64,000 nucleotides of DNA. Source: Oehlia diaphana. Lineage: Eukaryota; Glomeromycota; Glomeromycetes; Glomerales; Glomeraceae. The notes below the pieces were generated by a model. It saw nothing but the letters and a program-made list of their open reading frames with translations, did no database searches and was not told the DNA's origin. Where the stretch lies: NCBI GenBank assembly GCA_003833135.1, contig QZLH01000126.1, forward strand, positions 7,663 to 71,662. Reading direction: 5' to 3'. The position numbers were made by a program, and so were the translations under genes. Every line of letters starts with the position of its first letter. The first letter of the stretch is position 1. Shown piece after piece: positions 52,353 through 63,647 of the stretch.

Positions 52353-52664
52353 GTCACAACAATCTCCCAAGTAAAAAATTTCAAATATTTTGTCATATGA
52401 AAATTTGTGGTTGCTTCTTCCTGTAATAATGATTTCATTTCATATTTATCAGAATATATAAGTTGTCTTTTTTCACAATCATATAAACTAATTCTTGGAA
52501 TCTAATTTTTTTATACATGCCTGAGGTGCCTGTTTAGGGCATCTTTCCCTTTAAATTTTCTTAGAAAACTAAAATACGAACTTGCAAAAAATTTTTACTG
52601 CGGAATACAAACAAAATGGAAAAAAGGAGAAAAAGTTTTTTTTTTTTACATCCCAATTTACCGT

Positions 52665-52867
52665 AGTAACACCACCAATTTTATAATTAAAATTTCACCT
52701 CCACGTGACCAGTGATATTTATGGGGTTGTGAAAAAAATAATTTTGAAAGGCAAAAAAAAAAACTAAATCCCTTAGATAAATATAAACAGTGAAAACGCG
52801 GTGGGGTGTGATGCCGGTGATGAATATTACTAGGTCACGTGGGGGTGAAAAATTTAGTGGTGTTACT
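52665..52867. mobile_element. MITE with CACGTG-containing termini, copy 2
   Basis: Outer words AGTAACACCACC and AGTGGTGTTACT, and inner words TTTCACCTCCACGTGAC and GTCACGTGGGGGTGAAAAA, are inverted. The inner pair matches the termini of the 7191-7350 copy. It ends 14 bases before the assembly gap. Confidence 0.72.
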
Positions 52868-52881
52868 GGGGAAGTGGCACA

Positions 52882-53612
52882 NNNNNNNNNNNNNNNNNNN
52901 NNNNNNNNNNNNNNNNNNNNNNNNNNNNNNNNNNNNNNNNNNNNNNNNNNNNNNNNNNNNNNNNNNNNNNNNNNNNNNNNNNNNNNNNNNNNNNNNNNNN
53001 NNNNNNNNNNNNNNNNNNNNNNNNNNNNNNNNNNNNNNNNNNNNNNNNNNNNNNNNNNNNNNNNNNNNNNNNNNNNNNNNNNNNNNNNNNNNNNNNNNNN
53101 NNNNNNNNNNNNNNNNNNNNNNNNNNNNNNNNNNNNNNNNNNNNNNNNNNNNNNNNNNNNNNNNNNNNNNNNNNNNNNNNNNNNNNNNNNNNNNNNNNNN
53201 NNNNNNNNNNNNNNNNNNNNNNNNNNNNNNNNNNNNNNNNNNNNNNNNNNNNNNNNNNNNNNNNNNNNNNNNNNNNNNNNNNNNNNNNNNNNNNNNNNNN
53301 NNNNNNNNNNNNNNNNNNNNNNNNNNNNNNNNNNNNNNNNNNNNNNNNNNNNNNNNNNNNNNNNNNNNNNNNNNNNNNNNNNNNNNNNNNNNNNNNNNNN
53401 NNNNNNNNNNNNNNNNNNNNNNNNNNNNNNNNNNNNNNNNNNNNNNNNNNNNNNNNNNNNNNNNNNNNNNNNNNNNNNNNNNNNNNNNNNNNNNNNNNNN
53501 NNNNNNNNNNNNNNNNNNNNNNNNNNNNNNNNNNNNNNNNNNNNNNNNNNNNNNNNNNNNNNNNNNNNNNNNNNNNNNNNNNNNNNNNNNNNNNNNNNNN
53601 NNNNNNNNNNNN
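52882..53612. other. assembly gap (731 N)
   Basis: Run of N. Reading frames across it are artefacts. Transposon ends lie on both sides, so repeats probably caused the gap. Confidence 0.99.
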
Positions 53613-53769
53613 AGCGAATTTTTATATAGCGAATAATTTGCTATAATGAAGAAAAGTTCAGGTACAGATCTTTATATTTATAACAAAATGGCTTTTAGTA
53701 TAGCGAATTTCTTACTATAACGAATTTTATTCTCCGGCCCGTGGGATTCGTTATAGAGAACTTTGACTG
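53613..53769. mobile_element. Tigger/pogo-like element terminus
   Basis: Ends with GTTATAGAGAACTTTGACTG followed by TA (53770-53771). Read in reverse this is CAGTCAAAGTTCTCTATAAC, the typical terminus of pogo/Tigger elements. Repeated TATAGCGAATTT and CTATAACGAAT words precede it. The other end is lost in the gap. Confidence 0.65.
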
Positions 53770-54260
53770 TAACAAAAATGTTCCTTTCTTGACGTGATAT
53801 GTGAATAAACAAAAAAGAAATATTTTATTTTTTATTTATATTTAACAAAAATAGCGTTCTTTTAATACTTTTTTATTTCTACAATATTGATTTGTCATTA
53901 ATCATTAATGATAAAAAATAAGTACTATATTATTCTTTTTGACATTAAATATTAATCTCTTTGTATATATAACCCTTGAAAAATTAGAAAAATAATAACG
54001 CGTTAATGTTTTTTTGCAGGTCAAGAAAAGAACATTTTTGTCATACATAATCATGCATATTTTGACCGGGTCAAGAAAGTAATACGAAAAGGGTCAAGAG
54101 TAAGACTCAATAAATCGTGCGTCATCGGCACAGTAACTTGAATTTCGCTCATGCTGGAATTTTTATCACTGATTATTTACTTATAAATTTTTTTCATGGA
54201 ATAAATTTGCTAAATAAGTAAATTTATTTAGAATACTTCCATAAATAGCTGTGTTTAAGT
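53770..54260. other. intergenic, deaminase upstream region
   Basis: AT-rich with three GGTCAAGA words (about 54020, 54069 and 54090). No gene is seen. Confidence 0.5.
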
Positions 54261-55600
54261 ATGGCAAGCCTATCAAACAGTCAAGTAGCTCGAATGTCTC
54301 CAGAGAAATTGAAAGAGTTAAAAGAGCGTGAGAAAGAGCGTGAGTTGTATAGTAAAGAATGCGTTGCCCAGAGTATCAACTTTGTTGTCAGTGAAGCAAG
54401 TGATGAAGTCACTTACTTGAATGTTCATGATAGATTTCCTGCTATTTAGCAACAATACTTGCAAGGGATAAAGAGGTAGTTGCAGTGTGGTTGAAAAATA
54501 CAGATCAGTGCTGTGAAATTTACCTTTCTAAGAACTTTGATTGGCTCGACAAAGATGTTGAGTATATTGATAATATTACGAAATATCTGAAAAATATATC
54601 GAAAAATGCTCCCGCGATATCAGAAGATACCGAAAGTGATTTTTTCGGGGATGTGGTGTCATACTGCTCTACTAAACTTAAGTCTAGATTGGATAAACTT
54701 AAGAATTATATGAATGTCGATGACTGTGATGGATACGTTAAATCCTTTAGAGATTTTTTTTCAGCTAAGATTGGCGATAGAGATTATACAAATTCGATCT
54801 TGATATCCCTAGTTTGTAACGAGTAATGTAAGCAAATTGAAGATGAGTCTGATATCCCCCCAAAATTTTTAGATTATATTAAGAAAGTGGGGTCTTATAC
54901 AGAATCTATTATAGGTATCATAGAATGTGCACGTAAGATACGATATAAATCACTATTCTCTAACATTAAAGTGGTTAAAGGAAGGCCTCTTATCATATAT
55001 GATCAGCCCATATATTCGTGGAAAAATATTATCAAAAGGTTTATTGATGAAGACAAATATAATTCTTTAATGGATAGGTGTTCGAAAAAGCCTGAAGTAA
55101 TGGAAAGAATCAATAAAGTATATACCGATAATGCCACACAACAACAACAACTTGACGACAATGATGTTAAACAATGTATATACTTACATGCGGAAATGAA
55201 CATATTGGCCCCCTTAATTATCGACAATAAAATTAAAAGTAGGGTGTTTATAGCGGTGTCTAAGAGATGTTGTTACTTGTGCGAACTTTATATTGATTTT
55301 GCAATAAAACAAGGATATGATATCATCGTCTCCGGGAAACACGGAAAAATATATAGTAAATGGATACTTCCACCTGTAAAGGATAACGACTTCAAGGCCA
55401 GATCCCTGACATATATACTAGAAAATCTTGATCGAATCATAGAGAAAAAATTAACATATTATACCAGTTCGAATTATGACAGTAGCGGAAATAGTCCAGA
55501 TTCATCTGATGATAGTGATATTGATGATGGTGATGATGAATTTGTGAAAAAATATACCCAATATCATATTGATCTAATTGAGAAGTATACCCTACTATAA
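54261..55600 (+). CDS. OTT_1508-like cytidine deaminase-fold protein
   Basis: The C-terminal third holds the zinc-deaminase signature HAEMNILA (His and catalytic Glu) and SKRCCYLCELYI (two Cys ligands in CxxC), then SGKHGKIYSKW, which matches the OTT_1508-like branch found in fungi. The best intact model has three exons (54261-54372, 54450-54815, 54873-55600; 401 residues): the 77 bp intron removes an apparent frameshift and the 57 bp intron (GTAACG...TTTTTAG) removes an in-frame TAA at 54824. If either intron is not used, this is a pseudogene. The N-terminus is a charged helix (EKLKELKEREKERE) and the C-terminus is acidic. The substrate is unknown; the family is linked to nucleic-acid modification or self/non-self conflict. 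Confidence 0.75.
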
Positions 55601-55819
55601 CTTTAATATATTTTTTTAACATGGCTTAGAAAATAATCAATATATGTCATTTTCAATTTGTGAGCTATACCTTTTTTATATAAAACATTATAATTAGGGA
55701 ATATCAGATTTGTAGAGAAAAAAGCGAAACTTTATTCTTGTAAATGAATGTAAAAAAGTTAGCTTAGAGGGAAACATCTCGAGCTCTAACCCATAAGATG
55801 AGAGTTTCCATACTATCTA

Positions 55820-56272
55820 ATGCTACTTTTCGCCTATCTACTACTACGCTTTCGTTTCTATTCCACATATGATATAAAAAATTATATTAATGCAAGAGAT
55901 AAAGTGATTTCGGATATACCTGTGGACAAATATCTCGACCATTTCGGCCGATTAGTTTTTGTTTACAAACGCTCAATTGATCTATCTCATTTGAGGATTT
56001 TGATCGTTGATGTATTTGGTGATTGCAAAGGCAAATTTTCCGTCTTATTTCTGTTCAGACGGATAAAAGAGTTCATTAATCAAATTTGCAAATGGTCTAT
56101 AAATCTGATCAATGAGTACTCCCTAACTTACAATAGAAATTTTGACGTTATCCCGTTGCACGTAAACTTTGGGTATATGCAAGAAATGTTAGAGAATAAA
56201 TACCTATTCGTGATACATGGTGTTCGTCTAAGCATAACAGGGTTTCTCCCTGATTGGTACAAATTAAAATGA
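55820..56272 (+). CDS. hypothetical protein
   Basis: A 150-residue ORF starting with a hydrophobic MLLFAYLLLRF segment and ending near PDWYKLK. I recognise no domain. Composition is mixed rather than low-complexity, with better codon texture than the surrounding DNA. It could be a fragment of a decayed gene, since it lies 220 bp behind the deaminase and no introns are obvious. Confidence 0.35.
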   Translation: MLLFAYLLLRFRFYSTYDIKNYINARDKVISDIPVDKYLDHFGRLVFVYKRSIDLSHLRILIVDVFGDCKGKFSVLFLFRRIKEFINQICKWSINLINEYSLTYNRNFDVIPLHVNFGYMQEMLENKYLFVIHGVRLSITGFLPDWYKLK

Positions 56273-57235
56273 TCGACGCGACTGTGATTGGTCAAAATTG
56301 TTGCTCAATCGCTATCTCGAGCTCACGTGTTTTAATTTAACCAAGTTTTAAAACAGGTTTTTAATAAATTTTTTAACTGATGGGAAGAAAAATTTTGGAC
56401 CGTACTTAATAATAAATTGCGTATATACTATAAATCGCCTTTTGTACATACCGTGCGCATATTGCATGGCATTAAAAATATTTATACGTATATAAAAAAA
56501 AAGCAGAATCCACAAATAATATTTATTTGATAAATATAAAAATATTATCGACTTTTTATTTAATTGATCTTTTCTTATTGCATAGGGCAAATCGACCTTT
56601 TATTAATGAATTTCGCAGCATATTTAAATAGATTTATCGTCATGAGAAATCGATTTACAAATTACAAGTTGGATGAGTTTGCTTCATTAACTGACATGAT
56701 TGTCCATAGGTAATATTTTTATAAGCGAAGGGCATTCAACTTTGAAATATCTGGTATAAAGCACTTTACTTATGTATATATAAATAAAAAGATTTCGAAT
56801 TTGAATTGGTTTTATCAGTTCATTGGAATGTATCCTTTAACAACATTATTAAAGGCTTGACAATCTTGAAAATTTTTTTATTTATTAAATTATACATTCA
56901 AATATAATTTAATTTTGACATAAATTATAGAACAATACAGAGATTTCGCTAAGAAAACAACACTTGCAAATTGCAATATGAATTAAGAGAGATTCTATTT
57001 AATTTTTACACCGATGATTTTAAAAATATATTTTTCGGAAATTTCTAACAAAGAATTTTATCGTACTTTATAAAGCTATAATGTGACATTTATCTAGTGT
57101 TAAAGAGCTTTATAATAAAATTTTCAATCTTTAATAATAAGTGGTGTAAATATAAATAATTACGACAAATTTAAATATTGTTCGAAAATAAAAAAAAATA
57201 AACGAATCTACGTTTTATTTCTATATCAAAATTAC
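56273..57235. other. intergenic, about 960 bp
   Basis: AT-rich, with one GAGCTCACGTG patch at about 56319. I see no gene, RNA or repeat. Confidence 0.5.
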
Positions 57236-59548
57236 TTATTCATAAGCTGAAACATCCCATAATCTCAAAACTTCATTATAATCTTTCTTTCTTCTTCTCC
57301 TGATACTAAAATATCCCATTCCTCTAGGCCTTACTTTACTAATTAAATTTTCTGGATTTTCTGGTAATCCCAATTCATGAACTGCTAATTCTTTTACATT
57401 GACTCTAATGTTTTCTCTCATCGTATGAATAGCATTATATTCTGAAGCTGGTAATAATAGTAATTTGGTGAGCGATAGGCAAGACCTTACGGTTTGAAAA
57501 AAATCCTCTGTCCATCTTATAGTCAACCACATTAATAATGGAATTAACCATAATGTGATTAGAATAAATGGAAAAGTAAAAAAACATATTACAAAATAAA
57601 TTGGGATCAGTAAGATTGTAGAAATAAGCAATTTATATTGAGCAATTTCATCAAAATTATCTTCAATTGGTAGTTTACGAATTTGATATTCTTTATATCT
57701 AAAAAAAATAGATTCAAAATATATTATTAAATATACTAAATCAAATTTGAGGTTGTTTGTGTATTAACTCACTTGACAACAATAAATATTGGAGACCATA
57801 AAATCCAACCAGGAAATGAAAGGGATGCAAGAATAAATGCCCAAATAATACGTAAATAAATACGGAAGATAAGTGAAGATTTAGAAAGTGGAGTGGGACG
57901 ACTAACTCTATAATCTTTAATTCCATGTGAATCGAGAAGGTCTTGATATGCCTGTAAGGAAAAAAAGTTTAAGCACATAAACCACAAAAATGAGAATTCA
58001 ACTTTAAATCACTTACGGATAAATCTCTGGCTAAAATTGCTAAATCAATTCCTTTATGAGAGATTTTTTCATTTTGAACTTCTAAGTTATCTACACTTAA
58101 TAAATTTCCTGCATCAACCCGTTCTACAATAATTTCCTTTTTATCCAAAAGACTGTTGCAATTTGGAAGATTATTATTATTATCTGAACACTCTGAATTA
58201 TCATCATCCTCATCGGTCTTAACCTTAGATAAAAGATCAATAAACTTCTTCGTTAATTTTACATATTCTGACAAAGAAATTCTAGTGCCAAGTTCCCCTG
58301 CATATAATTTTCTTGCAGTATGAGCAATTCTTAAAGTTTGCCAATCGGGTGAATCCAAAGTATTTGAACGAACAATTTCTTCCATTGTATTGGTTAATTC
58401 ATTTATAGCTTGCTCACTACTACGTTTACTGCCATCTTCTGCAACTGTTTTTAAGAGAGATTGATGTTTTGGTGTGATAACAATGGGTGGATTGAATTTT
58501 ACCAGCACATTTGACCTGAACTTTTCACGATGGATGTAAACTAACGAAGCTGTTAGTAAATGAATCGAAAAATCCTCTTTATCCTTGTTACGGGTAAGAG
58601 TCTGAATAATGAAAATAATTATAATAAAAATTTTATATTATTTAACAAAAAATATATAGAATTTGTTAAATTACTTACCTCACTCGCTATTACTGTGGTA
58701 GCAATGTTAATGATTTTAGATTGATGTTTATTTTACATATAAACATATATATATATTTTATTTCACTTACGTGCAACTCCGGGTTTGAAATTTGCGATTT
58801 GACTATGATATCTGCTGATACCTTCTGGGAACAGACAAATACAATTTCCTTTTTCCAAAGTCTGCATGAAAATAAAAAAATAATATTATGTTAAATATAT
58901 ATTTTAACATATTTTTTAACAATAACAAATACCTCAACGAGAGTTTCGATAGCTGCTGTATTGTCTACTTTTGCATTATAATCCTATATCATTAAGTAGT
59001 TTTAGACAATTTTAAATTTTTACGGATATTATTCTGAATTTCATTATTTTTTTTTACTTCTTCCTTCTTTACCTTTGTTCTCTTAATAGGAACTGTACCG
59101 ACACTCTTTACTAATAAGCTAAATTTATTGTAAAATAATATATTTATTTTTATTTTATTCTATCTTATTTATTTAATTTATTTTTTTTGAATAAAATAAA
59201 TTTTAGTTAGTCCCATTGAATTTATTTTAATTATACCTAAAAATATCATTTTTCTTCCAGAAAGTATCTTTTGCTGTCATCCGAATCTTTAAATAAGAGA
59301 ACATAAATTAATTTATATATTTATTAATGTTTTCAATATGTTTTCTAACATACCATATCTCTTTTTTCGGGAGGCACAACACTTAATAATAAAATAGGAT
59401 CGGTTAGAGAATTCGAATGATTTGGACATAAAATCGTAGGACATCCATCTGGAGGTATATTTTCTAATCCATCAACTTCAATCGCATAAAATGCATTAAT
59501 TGAAACTTTGAATAATAAACGAACAAAACGATATGCAAGCGGTGCCAT
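57236..59548 (-). CDS. glycerol-3-phosphate acyltransferase (Gpt2/Sct1-like, PlsC family)
   Basis: Acylates glycerol-3-phosphate at the ER as the first step of phospholipid and storage-lipid synthesis. Nine exons (59548-59354, 59286-59237, 59118-59073, 58983-58933, 58861-58771, 58692-58679, 58601-58017, 57951-57773, 57698-57236) give 557 residues. The acyltransferase motifs are in order: CPNHSNSLTDP (HX4D catalytic), a TFWKKND segment, the LFPEGISRYHSQ substrate-binding box and a LVYIHREKFRSN block with NPPI. Two or three membrane segments follow (IYLRIIWAFILASLSFPGW, LLISTILLIPIYFVICFFTF). It is shorter than yeast Sct1/Gpt2 (about 750), mainly in the C-terminal tail. A 14 nt exon is needed to keep frame. 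It is divergent from the AVT transporter. Confidence 0.9.
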
Positions 59549-60670
59549 TTTTTCGTTGAAGAAATCAATCGGAACAAAATAGTCCCTTTTATAATCTTGT
59601 GAAAATCAAGTTTGTACTCTTTAATACTATAAATATTTACTTTTATCAATTGTGTTTGATTTTGATGTATGTAATATATTATCACATTTAAAAATAGAAG
59701 GGGGGAATATGTAAACAAAACCAATAATAAATTACGGTTATTGTGAATATATTGGCCTTCTCTCCCCAACCCGATAAGGATGTTATTGTACCCATTAGTT
59801 AGGAACCGCTAATGCTCTTTTGTTATAATATTGGTACAACAAAATCTAACGGACGAACCAATAAGCTTATTTACCGTTTAAGAATTTTGGTTAAAAGTTT
59901 TTTCGATGATGTTTTAAAAAATGGGGGGCTAAATAAAGTTTAAATATGAAGATTAAAGTTGCACAATTCTCCAAGTGATCGTAGTTCGTAGATCATCAAA
60001 TCGCGTTTTCCCGCCAAATGACATTATCTGTTATTGGTCGGTTATTTAGAAATAAATTAGGCGAAATTGATCTACAATATAGGCGCAGGGGTTCAAAGTC
60101 TTTGTTGACGATTCAATGTTATTATGAACTATTTCCAACAAATGTCGTGGTTGCTATTCAGCACTCAACAGTCAGCTATTACAACAGTAATTTCACTTAT
60201 TCTACGAGATTTTTCCGCGGGTAAGAAAAAAAATTAAGGTTTAATATTCAAATTAATTAATTATAACTATAAATTTTTGACTAAAAATATCGGTTTGATT
60301 CGTGTAACAGCAAGTTAACCGCATTAAATTATCACAAACTAGTTTTTTATTTGCATTTGCGTGACAATTAAGACCTGGTTTGTGATAATGTGTTAGCTAG
60401 CGAATAAATAAATATGTTCTGCACAGAAATTTGCTATTAGTTACTAACCTTTTTAGGAAATGGCTGAAATAACATAAATCTACTAACCATTTTCAGTTAA
60501 TCATCAAGATAAGTTTTGGAATAGACCGATTTTTGCCGTAAAATTTTATTGATCTACTGTATCATTAATTGTCGCCGCATCTTGTTACAAATAATACACA
60601 CGCATATATATATATATATATATTTATTTTAAAAAATTTCGTAATCTCGTTTATTTCCTTCATTGAAAAA
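59549..60670. promoter_or_regulatory. divergent intergenic region, GPAT and AVT transporter
   Basis: 1.1 kb. A 68-codon ORF at 60018-60224 has no recognisable features. A TA microsatellite (about 60605-60622) lies 50 bp upstream of the transporter ATG. Confidence 0.45.
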
Positions 60671-60862
60671 ATGTCAAATAGTAGCCGTGGTAACGGTAAC
60701 AGTGATTCTACTATACCTATTAACATTCCAACAACTCAAACAGCTCGCCATCGACGAAGAGGAACAGGGAATTTGTCAAATTTTACACATTCTCTTGCTG
60801 GTACATTACAATCATGGACAGGAAATTACAGTCTTACCGCAAGGTAATTTAAATATATTGAA

Positions 60863-60894
<32 letters not shown>

Positions 60895-62932
60895 TGATTC
60901 CCAAAGTTACTCATTTTCAAATTCAGTACGTATATGTCAAACAACATTGTGGTTCCCGCCTCCTTTATTGAAGAAAATTATGAACCAACCGTCACCGTAC
61001 ATGGGCCCGGATCCCATTTCTCGCAAATACCTGTTGCTTTTGGGCATAATCAACAAAATTCTTCACATTTTTCACCTGGAAGGAGTTCACAGTATTATGG
61101 ATCGTTTCTTGCACCAAGCGTTGCTCCAAATCTACCTCCTCTGACTGAAGACGACGCAATTCCAATTAGACAAAATCAAGCAAATTATTCAAATGACCCT
61201 GATGATTATCTAGGAACATCATTTACTAGCAATCGTCATACTTCAATGTGGAGAAATTCAGCAGCTGAGTCTAATCAAGGATATAGGAGACCAAAAATTT
61301 CAGAACAGACAACCCCGCTTGTAAGAACTCTTTCGAGAAGTTCATTTACCTCTATTCCAATTTCAGTTATGCAAGATATAAAACATGAGGAAACATACAT
61401 TGGTTCAAATTTTCGTCAATCTATCTTCAATTCTTGCAATATTTTAATCGGTAAATGAATTGTGAGAATTTCAAATCCCAATATTCATTCATATTCATTC
61501 AATTCTTTCTAATTACTTCCGTTTACTAATAGGTATCGGTATATTGGCGTTACCACTCGGGTTTCACTATTCGGGATGGGTAATTGGAATATCACTATTC
61601 GCGTTTTGCCTGGGTGTGACAAATTATACAGCAAAAGTACTTGCAAAATGTTTAGATTATGAAGAAGGACTTTACACATATGCGGATATGGGTATGTACA
61701 GTAAATAATAAAAATTTTCCGTGAAAATAAAATTCGAACTTTTTTTTATATCGTACTCGTTAATATATTCCATTACAGGTGCTGCTGCATTTGGACATAA
61801 AGCCCGACTTGCTATTTCAATCCTATTTTCACTGGAATTAATTGCATCAGCGACGGCGCTAGTCATTTTAGTTGGGGATTCCTTACATACATTATTTTCA
61901 GACACATCAATTATATTGTTAAAGGTGATTGCATGGATGGTTATGACCCCATTAACGTTGATTGCCATAAGATATCTTTCATATTTTTCGCTGCTCGGGA
62001 TATTAAGTGCTATATCTTTGGTGGCTGTTATTATAATCGATGGATTTACTAAGCATGACAAACCCGGAAGTTTAATTGACCATATGGAAACGGAAATATG
62101 GCCATCTTGGGCTTCTTTGCCAATGAGTTTTGGTTTAATTATGGCCGGATTTACAGGTATGCATAAAATAGAAAGTATATGTGTATATATAATTTTTCTC
62201 TTAAACTAATTTTAAACTTTTTTATTATAATAGGACATGCCGTATTCCCAACAGTATATCGAGATATGCAAGATCCTAGACAATATCCAAAGATGGTCAA
62301 TATAACGTACGCAGTGACAACTTTTGTTTATCTTCTTTTAGCGGTGAGCGGTTATCTTATGTTTGGCAACACTACTATGCAAGAGGTAACTTGGTTAATT
62401 ATTTATTCGGATAATTAATATGTAATTTGTATAGACTTATCAATTCTATTAAATTCTATTATTTTTATAGATAACGCAAAATATAATGTTAACAGATGGT
62501 TACTGGCGTCCTCTAAATAATTTTGTAGTTTGGCTAGTAGCAATAAATCCAATAGCAAAATATGCGTTAACGCTTAATCCCATAAATTTAACATTAGAAT
62601 TATCTTATTATTCAAGTCCATTCATGGAAGAATGTCTTAACTCTGGCCGAGGAAGACGCACAGCTTTAAAAGTATTGTCAAGAATTTTAGTATCAACTAT
62701 AGTGGTATTTATTGCAATCAATTTTCCTCAATTTGACAGGATAATGGGAGTTTTGGGAAGTTTCTTTTCATTTACAATTTCAGCTATCTTTCCGTGTATA
62801 TGTCATCTAAAATTATATGGAGAGACGTTAAACCGGAAGGAATATCTGTTGAATGTAGGCATTATTATTATTTGCTGTATATTAAGTACTTTTGGAACAA
62901 TTTGGGCCTTTCTGCCTACTGATCATGTTTAG
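60671..62932 (+). CDS. AVT-type vacuolar amino-acid transporter (Aa_trans family)
   Basis: Six exons (60671-60843, 60927-61450, 61533-61691, 61779-62156, 62234-62385, 62471-62932) give 615 residues, close to yeast Avt1. A 240-residue Ser/Asn-rich N-terminal cytosolic region precedes about eleven membrane helices. Family landmarks are SIFNSCNILIGIGILALPLG in helix 1, SGWVIGISLF, TYADMGAAAFG, GLIMAGFTGHAVFPTVYRDM and AINPIAKYALTLNPI. Avt proteins exchange neutral amino acids with protons at the vacuole, so export or import direction is undetermined here. The first intron contains a T17A12 tract. The start at 60671 follows a short 5' leader; an upstream ATG at 60569 lacks supporting features. 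Confidence 0.9.
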
Positions 62933-63647
62933 ACATGGGAAACGCGAAAATTAGTGAGGAGGGGGAAATAAATAGATAATAGAATATTTATTTTATAGAT
63001 TCGAAAAAAAAAATAAAATAACGCAATCTTGTCAGGACCGGCTCCCGGCACTAAGATGAAGATTATCTAGGTGAATTTTCCAATAAAAGTAATGCTTGGA
63101 ATTGTACGACTGCATCACGAATTTGGTTATACGTCACGTATGTGAAGAAATTACAAATGGCTAATTTAATGATCGACTTTATACCTTATCAGTCTACATA
63201 TTCATACATATTAAAACTCGCACGTCTTTAATTTTATCAGAAATTTTTTTTTATCTCATCAAAATGAATGTAAGATTATGTTAACTAATTAAAGGTAGAA
63301 TAACAATTAATTCCATTAGTATTTTTTTTTATACGTATTATTACCATTATTTATTATTAACCAGATCTCTTCAAATTACGGTTAAAAATTTCAACCATAA
63401 ACAGGAAACTTTTATTACGTATTGTTATTGTCGTACAAACTTATATTGTGAATCATAATATCATATGAAAAACATTTTATGTTCATAAACTACATCGTGT
63501 GATTCAAAATGATTTTTTTATTGGTGTCATGTGAAAAATAAATATAGTATAAATATCTGGTAATCCATAAGCGAATATAAGCTTATAAGGTATAATAATT
63601 CTAATATAATTTATATAAAGTAGTTAATTTATTATGGTTTTTTAATC
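62933..63647. other. intergenic, about 715 bp
   Basis: Holds GGACCGGCTCCCGGCACTAAG (about 63036, GC-rich) and AT-rich DNA. A palindromic AACATTTTATGTTCATAAAC-like patch lies near 63470. No gene is seen. Confidence 0.5.

Noticed and set aside
52790..53636. Long open frames of unknown residues
   Set aside because: They run through the N gap and are artefacts.
54400..54449. 50 bp alternative first intron in the deaminase gene
   Set aside because: It also restores frame, but the 77 bp intron from 54373 is closer to the intron lengths seen elsewhere in the window.
60018..60224. 68-codon ORF between GPAT and AVT genes
   Set aside because: No homology landmarks, and it overlaps the divergent promoter region.
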